This document shows positions 1 to 6,161 of a stretch of DNA of 6,625 nucleotides, in pieces. The notes beneath the pieces were generated by a model. The model did no database searches. It saw only the letters and a list, made by a program, of their open reading frames with translations, and was not told the DNA's origin. Each line of letters opens with the position of its first letter. Position 1 is the first letter of the stretch. The translations under genes were made by a program, and so were the position numbers. Source of the DNA: Thermoplasmata archaeon (lineage in GTDB: Archaea; Thermoplasmatota; Thermoplasmata; Thermoplasmatales; Thermoplasmataceae); NCBI GenBank assembly GCA_021804185.1, contig JAJZKL010000061.1:1-6625 (forward strand), in the 5' to 3' direction.

Positions 1-137
1 TTTCCAGGACACGGACAACTGACGATGAGAACTTTGAGGACTGGCTTTCAAGAACCAGGGAATCAAGACAGCACATCTGCCAAGCTGATGACGACAGAAT
101 AAGACATCTGGACAGCTTTGGCCTTTATATGAAATGA
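1..137 (+). CDS. Possible 3' end of an unidentified gene (partial)
   Basis: A + strand frame with codons beginning at base 3 is open from the window edge to a TGA at 135-137 and gives 44 residues ending FGLYMK. The peptide is hydrophilic and rich in Arg and Asp (start SRTRTTDDENFEDWLSRTRE). Its codons (AGG, AGA, ATA, GAG) resemble those of the confident genes further right, which is the main reason for preferring it. I do not recognise a family. A - strand frame is also open across the same bases (from ATG 234 to the edge), so the coding strand is uncertain. The fragment is too short for a functional assignment. Confidence 0.35.
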   Translation, partial: SRTRTTDDENFEDWLSRTRESRQHICQADDDRIRHLDSFGLYMK

Positions 138-402
138 ATTTTCTTCTCGCCTGAAGTGATCTTTCCACTTTTGAAATCTGTTCTCGGCAGACCTGTTCCA
201 CTGACAGATTCTTTGCTATAGGGATATCTGCCATAATGTCTCCCGCAACCAAATGAATTGTCTGTTCCGGATGAAAGATGAGCTATCGGCCGTTGTAAAA
301 TTGTTTAACTATCAGGTCATATCTGTTATATTCATAATTTTTTTCACAGTGAACAAGAAAAAAACCGTTCCGCGTTAATAATTTGTAAAATGGGCAACGA
401 AT
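138..402. other. Intergenic stretch without a convincing gene
   Basis: About 265 bases (304 up to the sod start) lie between the possible left-edge gene and sod. I see no tRNA cloverleaf, no rRNA, no CRISPR-like repeat and no terminal inverted repeats. A - strand frame beginning at ATG 234 (or TTG 252) stays open leftward to the window edge. Its first 35 or so codons look plausible, but later codons (CGT, CAT, TGT, TTG) are unlike the neighbouring genes. The right part becomes AT-rich towards the sod promoter. Confidence 0.5.
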
Positions 403-411
403 AATTTTTAA
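403..411 (+). promoter_or_regulatory. Putative TATA box of sod
   Basis: The A/T stretch AATTTTTAA follows a purine-rich CGAATA that could serve as BRE. A start about 26 bases downstream would fall near 433, giving a leader of only about 9 bases. A second candidate, TTAATAAT at 375-382, would give a leader near 40 bases. I cannot choose between them from sequence alone. Confidence 0.45.
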
Positions 412-432
412 GGAATAAAGCTATGTTTAAAA

Positions 433-437
433 GGTGA
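433..437 (+). promoter_or_regulatory. Shine-Dalgarno site of sod (GGTGA)
   Basis: GGTGA lies four bases upstream of ATG 442 and matches part of the archaeal GGAGGTGA consensus. It supports the chosen start. It stands out because I see no comparable site before the other genes in the window. Confidence 0.6.
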
Positions 438-441
438 CAAA

Positions 442-1056
442 ATGGCTGAAAAATGGGAAGCAAAAGATAAACTGAAACCAAAAGGACTCGACGGCATATC
501 TGATCAGCAGATAGAATATCACTTTGAAACACATTACAAGGGCTATGTAAACAAGCTGAATGAGATATGGGAAAAACTGACGAGTGCTGACCGGACGAAA
601 GCAAATCAAAATTACAGCGAATTCCGTGAACTCAAACTTGAGGAAACCTTCAATTTTGACGGATCGCTTCTGCACGAGCTATACTTCGACAATCTATCAA
701 AGGGTCAGGGACAGATACCCGAGGACCTGAAGAGACACCTTGAGAAGGATTTCGGAAGTTACGAGAAGTGGGTCGAGGATTTCAAAGCAACCGGAGTCGC
801 ATTCAGAGGGTGGTCGCTGCTGGTTTACGATCTTAACACCGGGAAACTTAGGAACATAGGCGCGGATGTGCATAACACCAACGGAATCTGGAATGCGATT
901 GTACTTATGGCTCTTGACGTATATGAACACGCATACTACACCGATTATGGTCCGAAGAGAGCTCCTTACCTTGACGCATTCATGAAGAATGTCAACTGGC
1001 CTGCTGTCTCAAAGAGATATGAAAAAGCAAAGAAGATTTACGAAATCTTCAAGTGA
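442..1056 (+). CDS. sod: Superoxide dismutase, Fe/Mn family
   Basis: This 204-residue cytosolic enzyme converts superoxide to hydrogen peroxide and oxygen. Length and architecture match the family: an N-terminal helical domain (about 1-95) and a C-terminal alpha/beta domain (about 96-204). The four metal ligands are visible as H27 (IEYHFETHYKGYV, with H31 and Y35 as the usual second-shell pair), H78 (SLLHELYF), and D159 and H163 (DVYEHAYY). In the segment ADVHNTNG, H144 occupies the place where most Mn enzymes carry Gln; as I recall Sulfolobus enzymes, the same His occurs there, so this is an archaeal trait. Residue 161 is Tyr where nearly all homologues have Trp (DVWEHAYY). Metal choice (Fe, Mn or both) cannot be read with certainty. 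The start is supported by GGTGA at 433-437, and there is no signal peptide. The gene has its own promoter and a hairpin over its last codons. Confidence 0.96.
   Translation: MAEKWEAKDKLKPKGLDGISDQQIEYHFETHYKGYVNKLNEIWEKLTSADRTKANQNYSEFRELKLEETFNFDGSLLHELYFDNLSKGQGQIPEDLKRHLEKDFGSYEKWVEDFKATGVAFRGWSLLVYDLNTGKLRNIGADVHNTNGIWNAIVLMALDVYEHAYYTDYGPKRAPYLDAFMKNVNWPAVSKRYEKAKKIYEIFK
1032..1050 (+). terminator. Hairpin over the sod stop region, possible 3' end signal
   Basis: GAAGATTT at 1032-1039 and AAATCTTC at 1043-1050 form a perfect 8-bp stem with a 3-base loop (ACG), ending three bases before the stop codon. T-rich DNA (ATTAAATTTTATT) follows at 1071-1083. Archaeal termination usually depends on T-runs rather than hairpins, so mRNA 3' protection is an equally good reading. 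The repeat also encodes protein and could be chance. Confidence 0.35.
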
Positions 1057-1092
1057 TTCTTAGTATCGTTATTAAATTTTATTAACCAATAA

Positions 1093-1102
1093 TTTATTAA
1101 TA
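1093..1102 (+). promoter_or_regulatory. TATA box for the OCD-family gene
   Basis: TTTATTAATA is centred about 25-26 bases before ATG 1123, the spacing expected if transcription starts at the ATG itself. The 67-base gap after sod is very AT-rich, and TTATTAA occurs three times (1069, 1079, 1094). No Shine-Dalgarno site precedes the ATG. Confidence 0.6.
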
Positions 1103-1122
1103 CCTTAATACCTGTTCAATTC

Positions 1123-2094
1123 ATGCGTTCTGCAAAAGGACATGATGAACGGAATTATTCAACTATTCTTGTCAGTGAGGATGAGGCCAGAAAAGTCATT
1201 GGGGCCAAGGAAGCTCTGAGCATAATGGAATCTTTTTTCAGGGATCGATCCAGAGGAGTAACAATCACGCCTCCCCGCTGGCATGTAAACTCTGCAAACG
1301 GAGGCATGGCATTCACTGCAGGGGGAAGCGAGGCAAAGAGGATCATCGGTTTCAGGACATATACAACATACGGAGGGGACTACCAGCTGATTGCTGTTTT
1401 CGATATGGAAAACGGATCACTCAAGGGGATCGTTACAGGATCATACATCGGGTCCATTCGCACAGCCGCCATAGGATCACTTTCAATTAAATATATGGCT
1501 AGAAATGATTCAAGTGTTCTTGGCATTATCGGCTCTGGGACCCAGGCATATTTTCAAACTGTATGTGCTCTTGAAGCTATGCCATTTAGCAGGATTTTGG
1601 CATACAGTCCCAATCGGGATCATGCGGAGTTGTTCGCTTCCCGGATTCTGGCAGATACCGGAAAGGCGGTAAATATAATGAATAGCGTGAAGGAAGTGGC
1701 TAATGAGGCTGATGTGATCATCCTCGCAACCAGAAGCAGTGAACCGGTGATCTCCCGGGAATGGATCAAGAAAGGCATCCACATAGTAAGTGTCGGAAAG
1801 AAATCCATTGATGAACACGAACTCGATCCTGCCATTCCATCGATTTGTTCCGTCGTTGCCACAGACTCACTGGAGCAGCTCACTGCGTACCCTGAAAAGC
1901 ATTTCATGGAAAGCAGCCCCTTAAAAGAAAGCATTGTCGAGCTTTCAGACATAATATCTGCGAAGGCAAGGGGAAGAATAGGCAGGGATGATGTGACGCT
2001 TTTCCTTTCTGTCGGGCTCTCCGGGACAGAGGTAATGATTGCAAACGAAGCAATAGAAAGGATCGTGGCAGGAAGAATTCAAAAAATAAAATAG
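1123..2094 (+). CDS. Ornithine cyclodeaminase/mu-crystallin family NAD(P)-dependent enzyme
   Basis: This 323-residue protein has the length and layout of the OCD/mu-crystallin family, whose members include ornithine cyclodeaminase, archaeal alanine dehydrogenase, arginine dehydrogenase and cyclic-imine reductases. Substrate-domain signatures are TPPRWHV (R52) and GSIRTAAIG (R113, the conserved carboxylate-binding Arg). The Rossmann nucleotide loop is GIIGSGTQA (134-142). D248 (ATDS) matches the usual catalytic Asp, and DDVTLFLSVGLSG (289-301) matches the C-terminal family motif. R78 (GFRTYTTY) sits where characterised members commonly have a substrate-binding or catalytic Lys, so the substrate should not be guessed by homology. 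ATG 1123 is favoured because a TATA box lies 25-26 bases upstream, suggesting a leaderless mRNA. Cytosolic; no membrane segments. The family assignment is firm and the exact reaction is unknown. Confidence 0.9.
   Translation: MRSAKGHDERNYSTILVSEDEARKVIGAKEALSIMESFFRDRSRGVTITPPRWHVNSANGGMAFTAGGSEAKRIIGFRTYTTYGGDYQLIAVFDMENGSLKGIVTGSYIGSIRTAAIGSLSIKYMARNDSSVLGIIGSGTQAYFQTVCALEAMPFSRILAYSPNRDHAELFASRILADTGKAVNIMNSVKEVANEADVIILATRSSEPVISREWIKKGIHIVSVGKKSIDEHELDPAIPSICSVVATDSLEQLTAYPEKHFMESSPLKESIVELSDIISAKARGRIGRDDVTLFLSVGLSGTEVMIANEAIERIVAGRIQKIK
2082..2092 (+). promoter_or_regulatory. TATA box for ogg2, inside the end of the preceding gene
   Basis: AAAAATAAAAT overlaps the last codons of the OCD-family gene. 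Its centre is about 28 bases upstream of ATG 2116, close to the spacing expected for a leaderless transcript. There is no Shine-Dalgarno motif in CATCATACAGTAATG. The A-rich codons for the protein's C-terminal QKIK could alone explain it. Confidence 0.45.
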
Positions 2095-2115
2095 CTTCAT
2101 AGCCATCATACAGTA

Positions 2116-2760
2116 ATGATTGAACCCCCAAAACTCGCCACTATTGCCCGGAGGGTTTCTGAGTTAGTTTCTTCACCCGTATCGGAGATCATTGCTAGAA
2201 GGGCGGAAGAATTCAGGCAAGCCGGAACGTCATCAAGTGCATTCATTTTCGGTGAGCTCTGTTTCTGCATATTGACAGCAAACACTTCTGCAGATATGGG
2301 TGTCAGGACCCAGAATATCATCGGGCTGAATGGGTTCTTGAATTATGATTCAGGTGAACTGAGAGATGCACTGAAAAGGGCAAAGTATAGGTTCTACAAC
2401 CTGAGGAGCAAATATATAGTCGAAGCCAGGTGGATAGTGGACGAGCTGCCAGGTCTTATCGCCAATGGGAACAGGCACCAGGTGCGCGATTACCTGGTGG
2501 ACAATGTCATGGGCATTGGATATAAGGAAGCATCGCATTTTCTCAGGAACGTTGGCATTTTTGACTTCGCCATACTTGATAAGCATATTCTCCGAATGCT
2601 CGCTTCAGAGTATCCGGGAATCAGGATCAGGGTAGGCAGCAGGCAGTCATATCTGGATACTGAAAAGTACGTGATCGATATCGCGCGTGGCATGGGCATG
2701 GAGGCCGGTATCCTCGATCTTTACATGTGGAAACTGGCCACGGGCAAGATAATAAAGTGA
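2116..2760 (+). CDS. ogg: 8-oxoguanine DNA glycosylase/AP lyase, Ogg2 type
   Basis: This 214-residue bifunctional base-excision repair enzyme removes 8-oxoguanine from DNA and nicks the abasic site. It belongs to the archaeal Ogg2 branch of the HhH-GPD superfamily, whose usual length is about 205-215 residues. The helix-hairpin-helix is VMGIGYKEASHFLRN (131-145), with K137 as the expected Schiff-base Lys. Downstream, FAILDKHIL (151-159) supplies D155, the conserved catalytic Asp. The C-terminus DLYMWKLATGKIIK ends in Lys, as is typical of Ogg2. No FeS-cluster cysteine motif is present, unlike EndoIII/MutY. The gene starts 21 bases after the OCD-family stop codon and has a TATA-like element inside that gene's end. 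The nearby sod makes an oxidative-damage context plausible. Confidence 0.94.
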   Translation: MIEPPKLATIARRVSELVSSPVSEIIARRAEEFRQAGTSSSAFIFGELCFCILTANTSADMGVRTQNIIGLNGFLNYDSGELRDALKRAKYRFYNLRSKYIVEARWIVDELPGLIANGNRHQVRDYLVDNVMGIGYKEASHFLRNVGIFDFAILDKHILRMLASEYPGIRIRVGSRQSYLDTEKYVIDIARGMGMEAGILDLYMWKLATGKIIK

Positions 2761-2767
2761 CATCTCT

Positions 2768-2797
2768 TCCAGGAAGCCTTCATGCACTGTTCCTGGA
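2768..2797. repeat. Perfect 8-bp inverted repeat downstream of ogg2
   Basis: TCCAGGAA (2768-2775) and TTCCTGGA (2790-2797) are exact reverse complements separated by 14 bases, starting eight bases after the ogg2 stop. It could be a hairpin at the 3' end of the ogg2 mRNA or a dyad operator for the following gene. No T-run follows immediately; AATAAATA comes next. Confidence 0.4.
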
Positions 2798-2799
2798 TT

Positions 2800-2850
2800 G
2801 AATAAATACACGATTGCTGGATTATGACGCCGCAATTGTTTTTCAACCTG
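2800..2850 (+). promoter_or_regulatory. Candidate promoter region of nnr (ambiguous)
   Basis: Two weak elements compete. AATAAATA near 2801-2808 would place the start near 2831 and leave a leader of about 37 bases without a Shine-Dalgarno site. The T-rich TTGTTTTTCA (2838-2847) lies about 26 bases before ATG 2868 and would give a leaderless mRNA like that proposed for the neighbouring genes. The more TATA-like CATATATAG (2856-2864) is too close to the ATG. Confidence 0.25.
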
Positions 2851-2867
2851 TATTGCATATATAGTTC

Positions 2868-4268
2868 ATGGAAGCTTCTGAATTCAGGCGAGCTGACATA
2901 AATTATGAAAGTCTTTTCGGCGACCTTTATGTGCTGATGAATAACGCCGGCAGGTCTGTGTCAGATTTTATTGGAGAAACTTTTGGCAGCAACATAAAGA
3001 TATGTGTCGTCTGCGGGAAGGGAAACAACGGAGGGGACGGGCTGGTAGCGGCCAGGGAACTCTCTAAGAATAACGAAGTTACTGTAATACTGGTAGAGGG
3101 CAAATCAAGAATGTCCAGTTCCATTTCAAGGAGAGCACTCCGATCCTACCGTGGGAAAGTGGTAGGTATTGACATGATCGTGCCCTCGCTTGAGAATTGC
3201 GATATTGTCGTTGATGCACTTCTGGGGACTGGCATATCGGGAAGTCCAAAATACCCCTACGATCTGGCAATAAAGCAGATAAATTCCTGCAGGAAACCGG
3301 TTGTATCTGTTGATGTTCCTTCAGGACTGGGCAGCGACCCCTCAATTGCTCCCAGTTACACGGTAACATTCTCTGAAAGGAAGGATGGAATGACCGAAGC
3401 AAATTGCGGAAAGATAATTGTCGTCGACATAGGCATACCAGATCAGGTATTCAGGTTTGCAGGCCCTGGCGACCTTATATATTACAAAATGCCGAGACCC
3501 GATTCCCACAAGGGAATGAATGGCACTCTTGCCATAATCGGTGGAATCGAGTATTATGGATCAGCCGTGATCGCTGCTGAGGGGGCATCCGGAACTGGCG
3601 TAGATCTTGTAAGAATATTCACCTCAAGCCAGAACTATCAGATCATAGGTTCGTACGATCCCGGGTACATTGTTAGAATGATCAGCAGCAACCAGGAAGA
3701 TCTGGCTGAAGAGATAGGAAAGAATACGGCAATCCTGGCTGGATCCGGAAACGGAATGGGAATTCTTGCAGGGGAAATTCTGGACACGGTTCTTTCCCTC
3801 GAATCCATTCCATTAGTTCTTGATGCAGACGCAGTGAAGATGATGGGTTCCCGTGCGTTCAAGGGAAGGCAGAACATGGTCATAACGCCAAACAAGAACG
3901 AATTCCGCATAATATCAAAAATGGATCCGACAGAGGAGAACGCAAAGCAACTTGCCGCTGAAAAAAATATGGTGGTTGTCCTGAAGGGCCAGGTAGATGT
4001 AGTCACCAATGGAACAAGAACAATCCTCGTTGAGGGCGGCAATCCAAGGATGACAATGGGTGGTACCGGAGACCTGCTGGCAGGTATAATAGGAGGGCTG
4101 TGCTCTAAGGGAATTGCACCATTCCGGGCTGCCGTAATGGGTTGTTATATTCTCAAGCAGGCCTCAGATCTCGCACATTCTCAGTATGGCCTCTGGTATA
4201 ACATAAACCACCTATCCTCACTTGTGCCGGTAACGATGAACAGTCTCATTCCGACAAAAAAAGATTAA
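2868..4268 (+). CDS. nnr: Bifunctional NAD(P)H-hydrate repair enzyme Nnr
   Basis: This 466-residue fusion repairs hydrated NADH and NADPH, a spontaneous damage product. The N-terminal YjeF_N epimerase (about 1-205) interconverts the R and S forms; the C-terminal ribokinase-like dehydratase (about 210-460) restores NAD(P)H from the S form using ADP or ATP. Seen in the epimerase: LMNNAGR (23-29), GKGNNGGDG (50-58), VVDALLGTG with candidate catalytic D116, and VSVDVPSG (146-153). Seen in the dehydratase: SHKGMNGTLAIIGG (213-226), VLDADAV (317-323), VLKG (371-374) and GGTGDLLAG (398-406) with the conserved Asp. TPNKNEF (340-346) departs from the usual TPHxGE. The N-terminus aligns from the first residues, so ATG 2868 is preferred. 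It lies 107 bases after ogg2 and 23 before the AMP-binding gene. Cytosolic. Confidence 0.94.
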   Translation: MEASEFRRADINYESLFGDLYVLMNNAGRSVSDFIGETFGSNIKICVVCGKGNNGGDGLVAARELSKNNEVTVILVEGKSRMSSSISRRALRSYRGKVVGIDMIVPSLENCDIVVDALLGTGISGSPKYPYDLAIKQINSCRKPVVSVDVPSGLGSDPSIAPSYTVTFSERKDGMTEANCGKIIVVDIGIPDQVFRFAGPGDLIYYKMPRPDSHKGMNGTLAIIGGIEYYGSAVIAAEGASGTGVDLVRIFTSSQNYQIIGSYDPGYIVRMISSNQEDLAEEIGKNTAILAGSGNGMGILAGEILDTVLSLESIPLVLDADAVKMMGSRAFKGRQNMVITPNKNEFRIISKMDPTEENAKQLAAEKNMVVVLKGQVDVVTNGTRTILVEGGNPRMTMGGTGDLLAGIIGGLCSKGIAPFRAAVMGCYILKQASDLAHSQYGLWYNINHLSSLVPVTMNSLIPTKKD

Positions 4269-4271
4269 TAC
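4263..4271 (+). promoter_or_regulatory. TATA-like box for the AMP-binding gene
   Basis: GATTAATAC overlaps the nnr stop codon, with its centre about 25 bases upstream of GTG 4292. This spacing supports both independent transcription and the unusual GTG as the real start of a leaderless mRNA. ATG 4282 lies closer to the box but opens only an eight-codon frame. Confidence 0.45.
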
Positions 4272-4291
4272 TGAAGAAACAATGAATCCGT

Positions 4292-5989
4292 GTGCAGGAA
4301 TCTCTTGAACCTGAAGCAGGAATCGGGGAAGAACTTATTGAACCAAAAGTGGAAGAGGGTAGAGTTCCAGGCAGCGGACGGAATATTTACGATATTCTCT
4401 ATGGTAACATCGGGAAAAAAGCCTCGTATCCAGCACTCATATATTACGGGAGAAGGGTTACATATTTTCAGCTGATTTCAGCCGTAGATTCATTTGCTGC
4501 GGAGCTGGTATCCAGGTTCAAGATAAAGAAGGGGGACAGGATTGCAATTTCACTCCCAAACTCACCACAATTTATCATTTCGTTCTTTGCAGTAGTCAAG
4601 ATAGGGGCTGTCCTGGTTCCGCTGAATACCGGGCAGAATGCTGCGAATTTTGTGAAAAAACTTGAGATATTACACATAAAGGGCATAATAACCCATTCAC
4701 AGGGCTATACACTGCTGAAAGACGCCGTCACAGAAGGAATGTTCGTGATAGTTACAAGGATCCAGGACTTCATGCCGTTCGAAAAAGCCTCCAGGATCAC
4801 ATTCTTCGATTCCACATGGGGTAAAGTGAAGTGGGGAGGAAACGTGTACCCCTTCTCTGACTTCATGTTCGGAAGCGAAGGTTCTGGAAATCCGGTAAAT
4901 CCTGACGATGATGTTGCCATAATACAACTGACAGGGGTCTCTCTGCCTAATTTACAGGCGGTTTCGCTAACGCACTCTAACATCATAAGCGCACTGAGGC
5001 AAGCTTCTGACGTTTTTACAATAACAGGAAAGCGTTCTATTGTTGCATGCGCCACACCATTTTCTGTACCATACGCTTACTTATTCGGCTTTCTGCTTCC
5101 AATGGGATCGGGTCACCCGGTGCTCGTTTTTCACGATAACCACGACTCAAAGACCATAGCAAAACTGTGCAGAAAAACCGGTGCTGATATAATGGTCGCG
5201 CACCCATTGATATACTCCAAACTCCTCTTCAACAAGAAAACCAGCAAGTATCTGAAAAAAATATCCATATATATTTCCGGAACTGACACGATGTCAGGAT
5301 CGCTTGCTTCTGCAGTTGTAGATGACTTTAAGGGCAAGTTGCTCCAGATATACGGGTTTTCTGAAACTTCCGGAATATCACATTACAGGTGGGTGGACGA
5401 CCCTCGGCAGCCTGCAAATACAATTGGCTTTCCTTTCAAGGAGACATCATGCAAGATCATAGATCAGACAACAGGGGAAGAGGTGAAGATCGGTGAAAAG
5501 GGAGAACTACTGGTAAATGGTCCACAGAGTGCAAGGAAATACCTTTTCACGTTGATTGGTGAAGAGGATAATTTTGCGGGAGACTGGTTTCATACCGGAA
5601 ATATAGTAATGAGAAACCAGGAAGGATCTTACATTCTGATAGAAAAACTCAGGGACATAATTATATCCGATGCCATCCCCGTATTCCCGAATGAGATCGA
5701 GGCCGTTATCAACAAGTTTCCCGAGGTAAGTGAATCAGCAGTTATAGGCACCAACGATGGAAATCTTGGAGAGTCTATAAAGGCATTTGTGGTAACAAAG
5801 GACGGAACCGCATCATGCCAGAGGAAACTCATAAAATACCTTAACGAAAACCTGGCTGAATACCAGCGACCACGCTTCTATGAGTTCCGGAATGAACTGC
5901 CCAAAAGCATGTCTGGAAAGATAATCAAGCGGATACTTATAGAACAGGCAGCCAGCAGGACAGATGAGAGCACAGCTTCAGTTAAATGA
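4292..5989 (+). CDS. Divergent AMP-binding (acyl-CoA synthetase-like) protein, motifs degenerate
   Basis: This 565-residue protein has the full length and fold order of the adenylate-forming (ANL) superfamily and looks closest to acyl-CoA synthetases. N-domain landmarks include VTYFQL (56-61), KKGDRIAISLPNSPQFIISF (79-98) and the A5 motif YGFSET (354-359). The C-domain keeps VFPNEIE (464-470) and LPKSMSGKI (536-544) with K543, the usual catalytic A10 lysine. Several motifs are lost. The A3 phosphate loop, normally like YTSGTTGxPKG, reads LTGVSLPNLQA (213-223). The A4 PxFH is PFSV (256-259). The A7 TGD is TGN (435-437). The A8 DRxKD is EKLRD (451-455). The reading frame is intact and the altered loop has normal length, so this is not a frameshift. 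Ordinary ATP-dependent acyl activation is doubtful; a regulatory pseudoenzyme or altered reaction is possible. GTG 4292 is the likely start, since no in-frame Met occurs until residue 150. Soluble. Confidence 0.85.
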   Translation: MQESLEPEAGIGEELIEPKVEEGRVPGSGRNIYDILYGNIGKKASYPALIYYGRRVTYFQLISAVDSFAAELVSRFKIKKGDRIAISLPNSPQFIISFFAVVKIGAVLVPLNTGQNAANFVKKLEILHIKGIITHSQGYTLLKDAVTEGMFVIVTRIQDFMPFEKASRITFFDSTWGKVKWGGNVYPFSDFMFGSEGSGNPVNPDDDVAIIQLTGVSLPNLQAVSLTHSNIISALRQASDVFTITGKRSIVACATPFSVPYAYLFGFLLPMGSGHPVLVFHDNHDSKTIAKLCRKTGADIMVAHPLIYSKLLFNKKTSKYLKKISIYISGTDTMSGSLASAVVDDFKGKLLQIYGFSETSGISHYRWVDDPRQPANTIGFPFKETSCKIIDQTTGEEVKIGEKGELLVNGPQSARKYLFTLIGEEDNFAGDWFHTGNIVMRNQEGSYILIEKLRDIIISDAIPVFPNEIEAVINKFPEVSESAVIGTNDGNLGESIKAFVVTKDGTASCQRKLIKYLNENLAEYQRPRFYEFRNELPKSMSGKIIKRILIEQAASRTDESTASVK

Positions 5990-6161
5990 TCCTCATCTAG
6001 GTGGAATTGCACTACTTTAAAGGGACAGGTACTCATTGGTCGCTGCACCGGGAAAATCTGTAATGCAACCAACGGTTTCCGGATCCGACACCTTGCTGGA
6101 GTCGATTGTTTCTATGCACAGTATATCACGTATTCAATTGCGATCAAATGAAATATATCTA
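5990..6161. other. Convergent intergenic gap, no gene seen
   Basis: This 172-base gap separates the 3' ends of the AMP-binding gene (+) and the Rieske gene (-). I see no RNA gene or strong hairpin. AT-rich DNA at 6151-6175 could terminate the - strand transcript (T-rich when read on that strand). A TTG-started + frame from 6036 runs into the Rieske gene in antisense and is not credible. Confidence 0.5.

Noticed and set aside
80..125. C/D box-like RNA (CTGATGA near the left edge)
   Set aside because: The C box lacks the required purine at its first position and I could not find a matching D box with proper spacing.
2825..2902. Short + frame from ATG 2825 before nnr
   Set aside because: Only 25 codons, overlaps the nnr start, and shows no gene-like features.
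4282..4308. ATG 4282 as start of the AMP-binding gene or a small gene
   Set aside because: It is in a different frame and reaches a TGA after eight codons.
4911..4975. Frameshift or sequencing error as the cause of the lost A3 loop in the AMP-binding protein
   Set aside because: The altered loop has the same length as the canonical motif, and LTH plus flanking sequence are in frame on both sides, so substitutions rather than an indel explain it.
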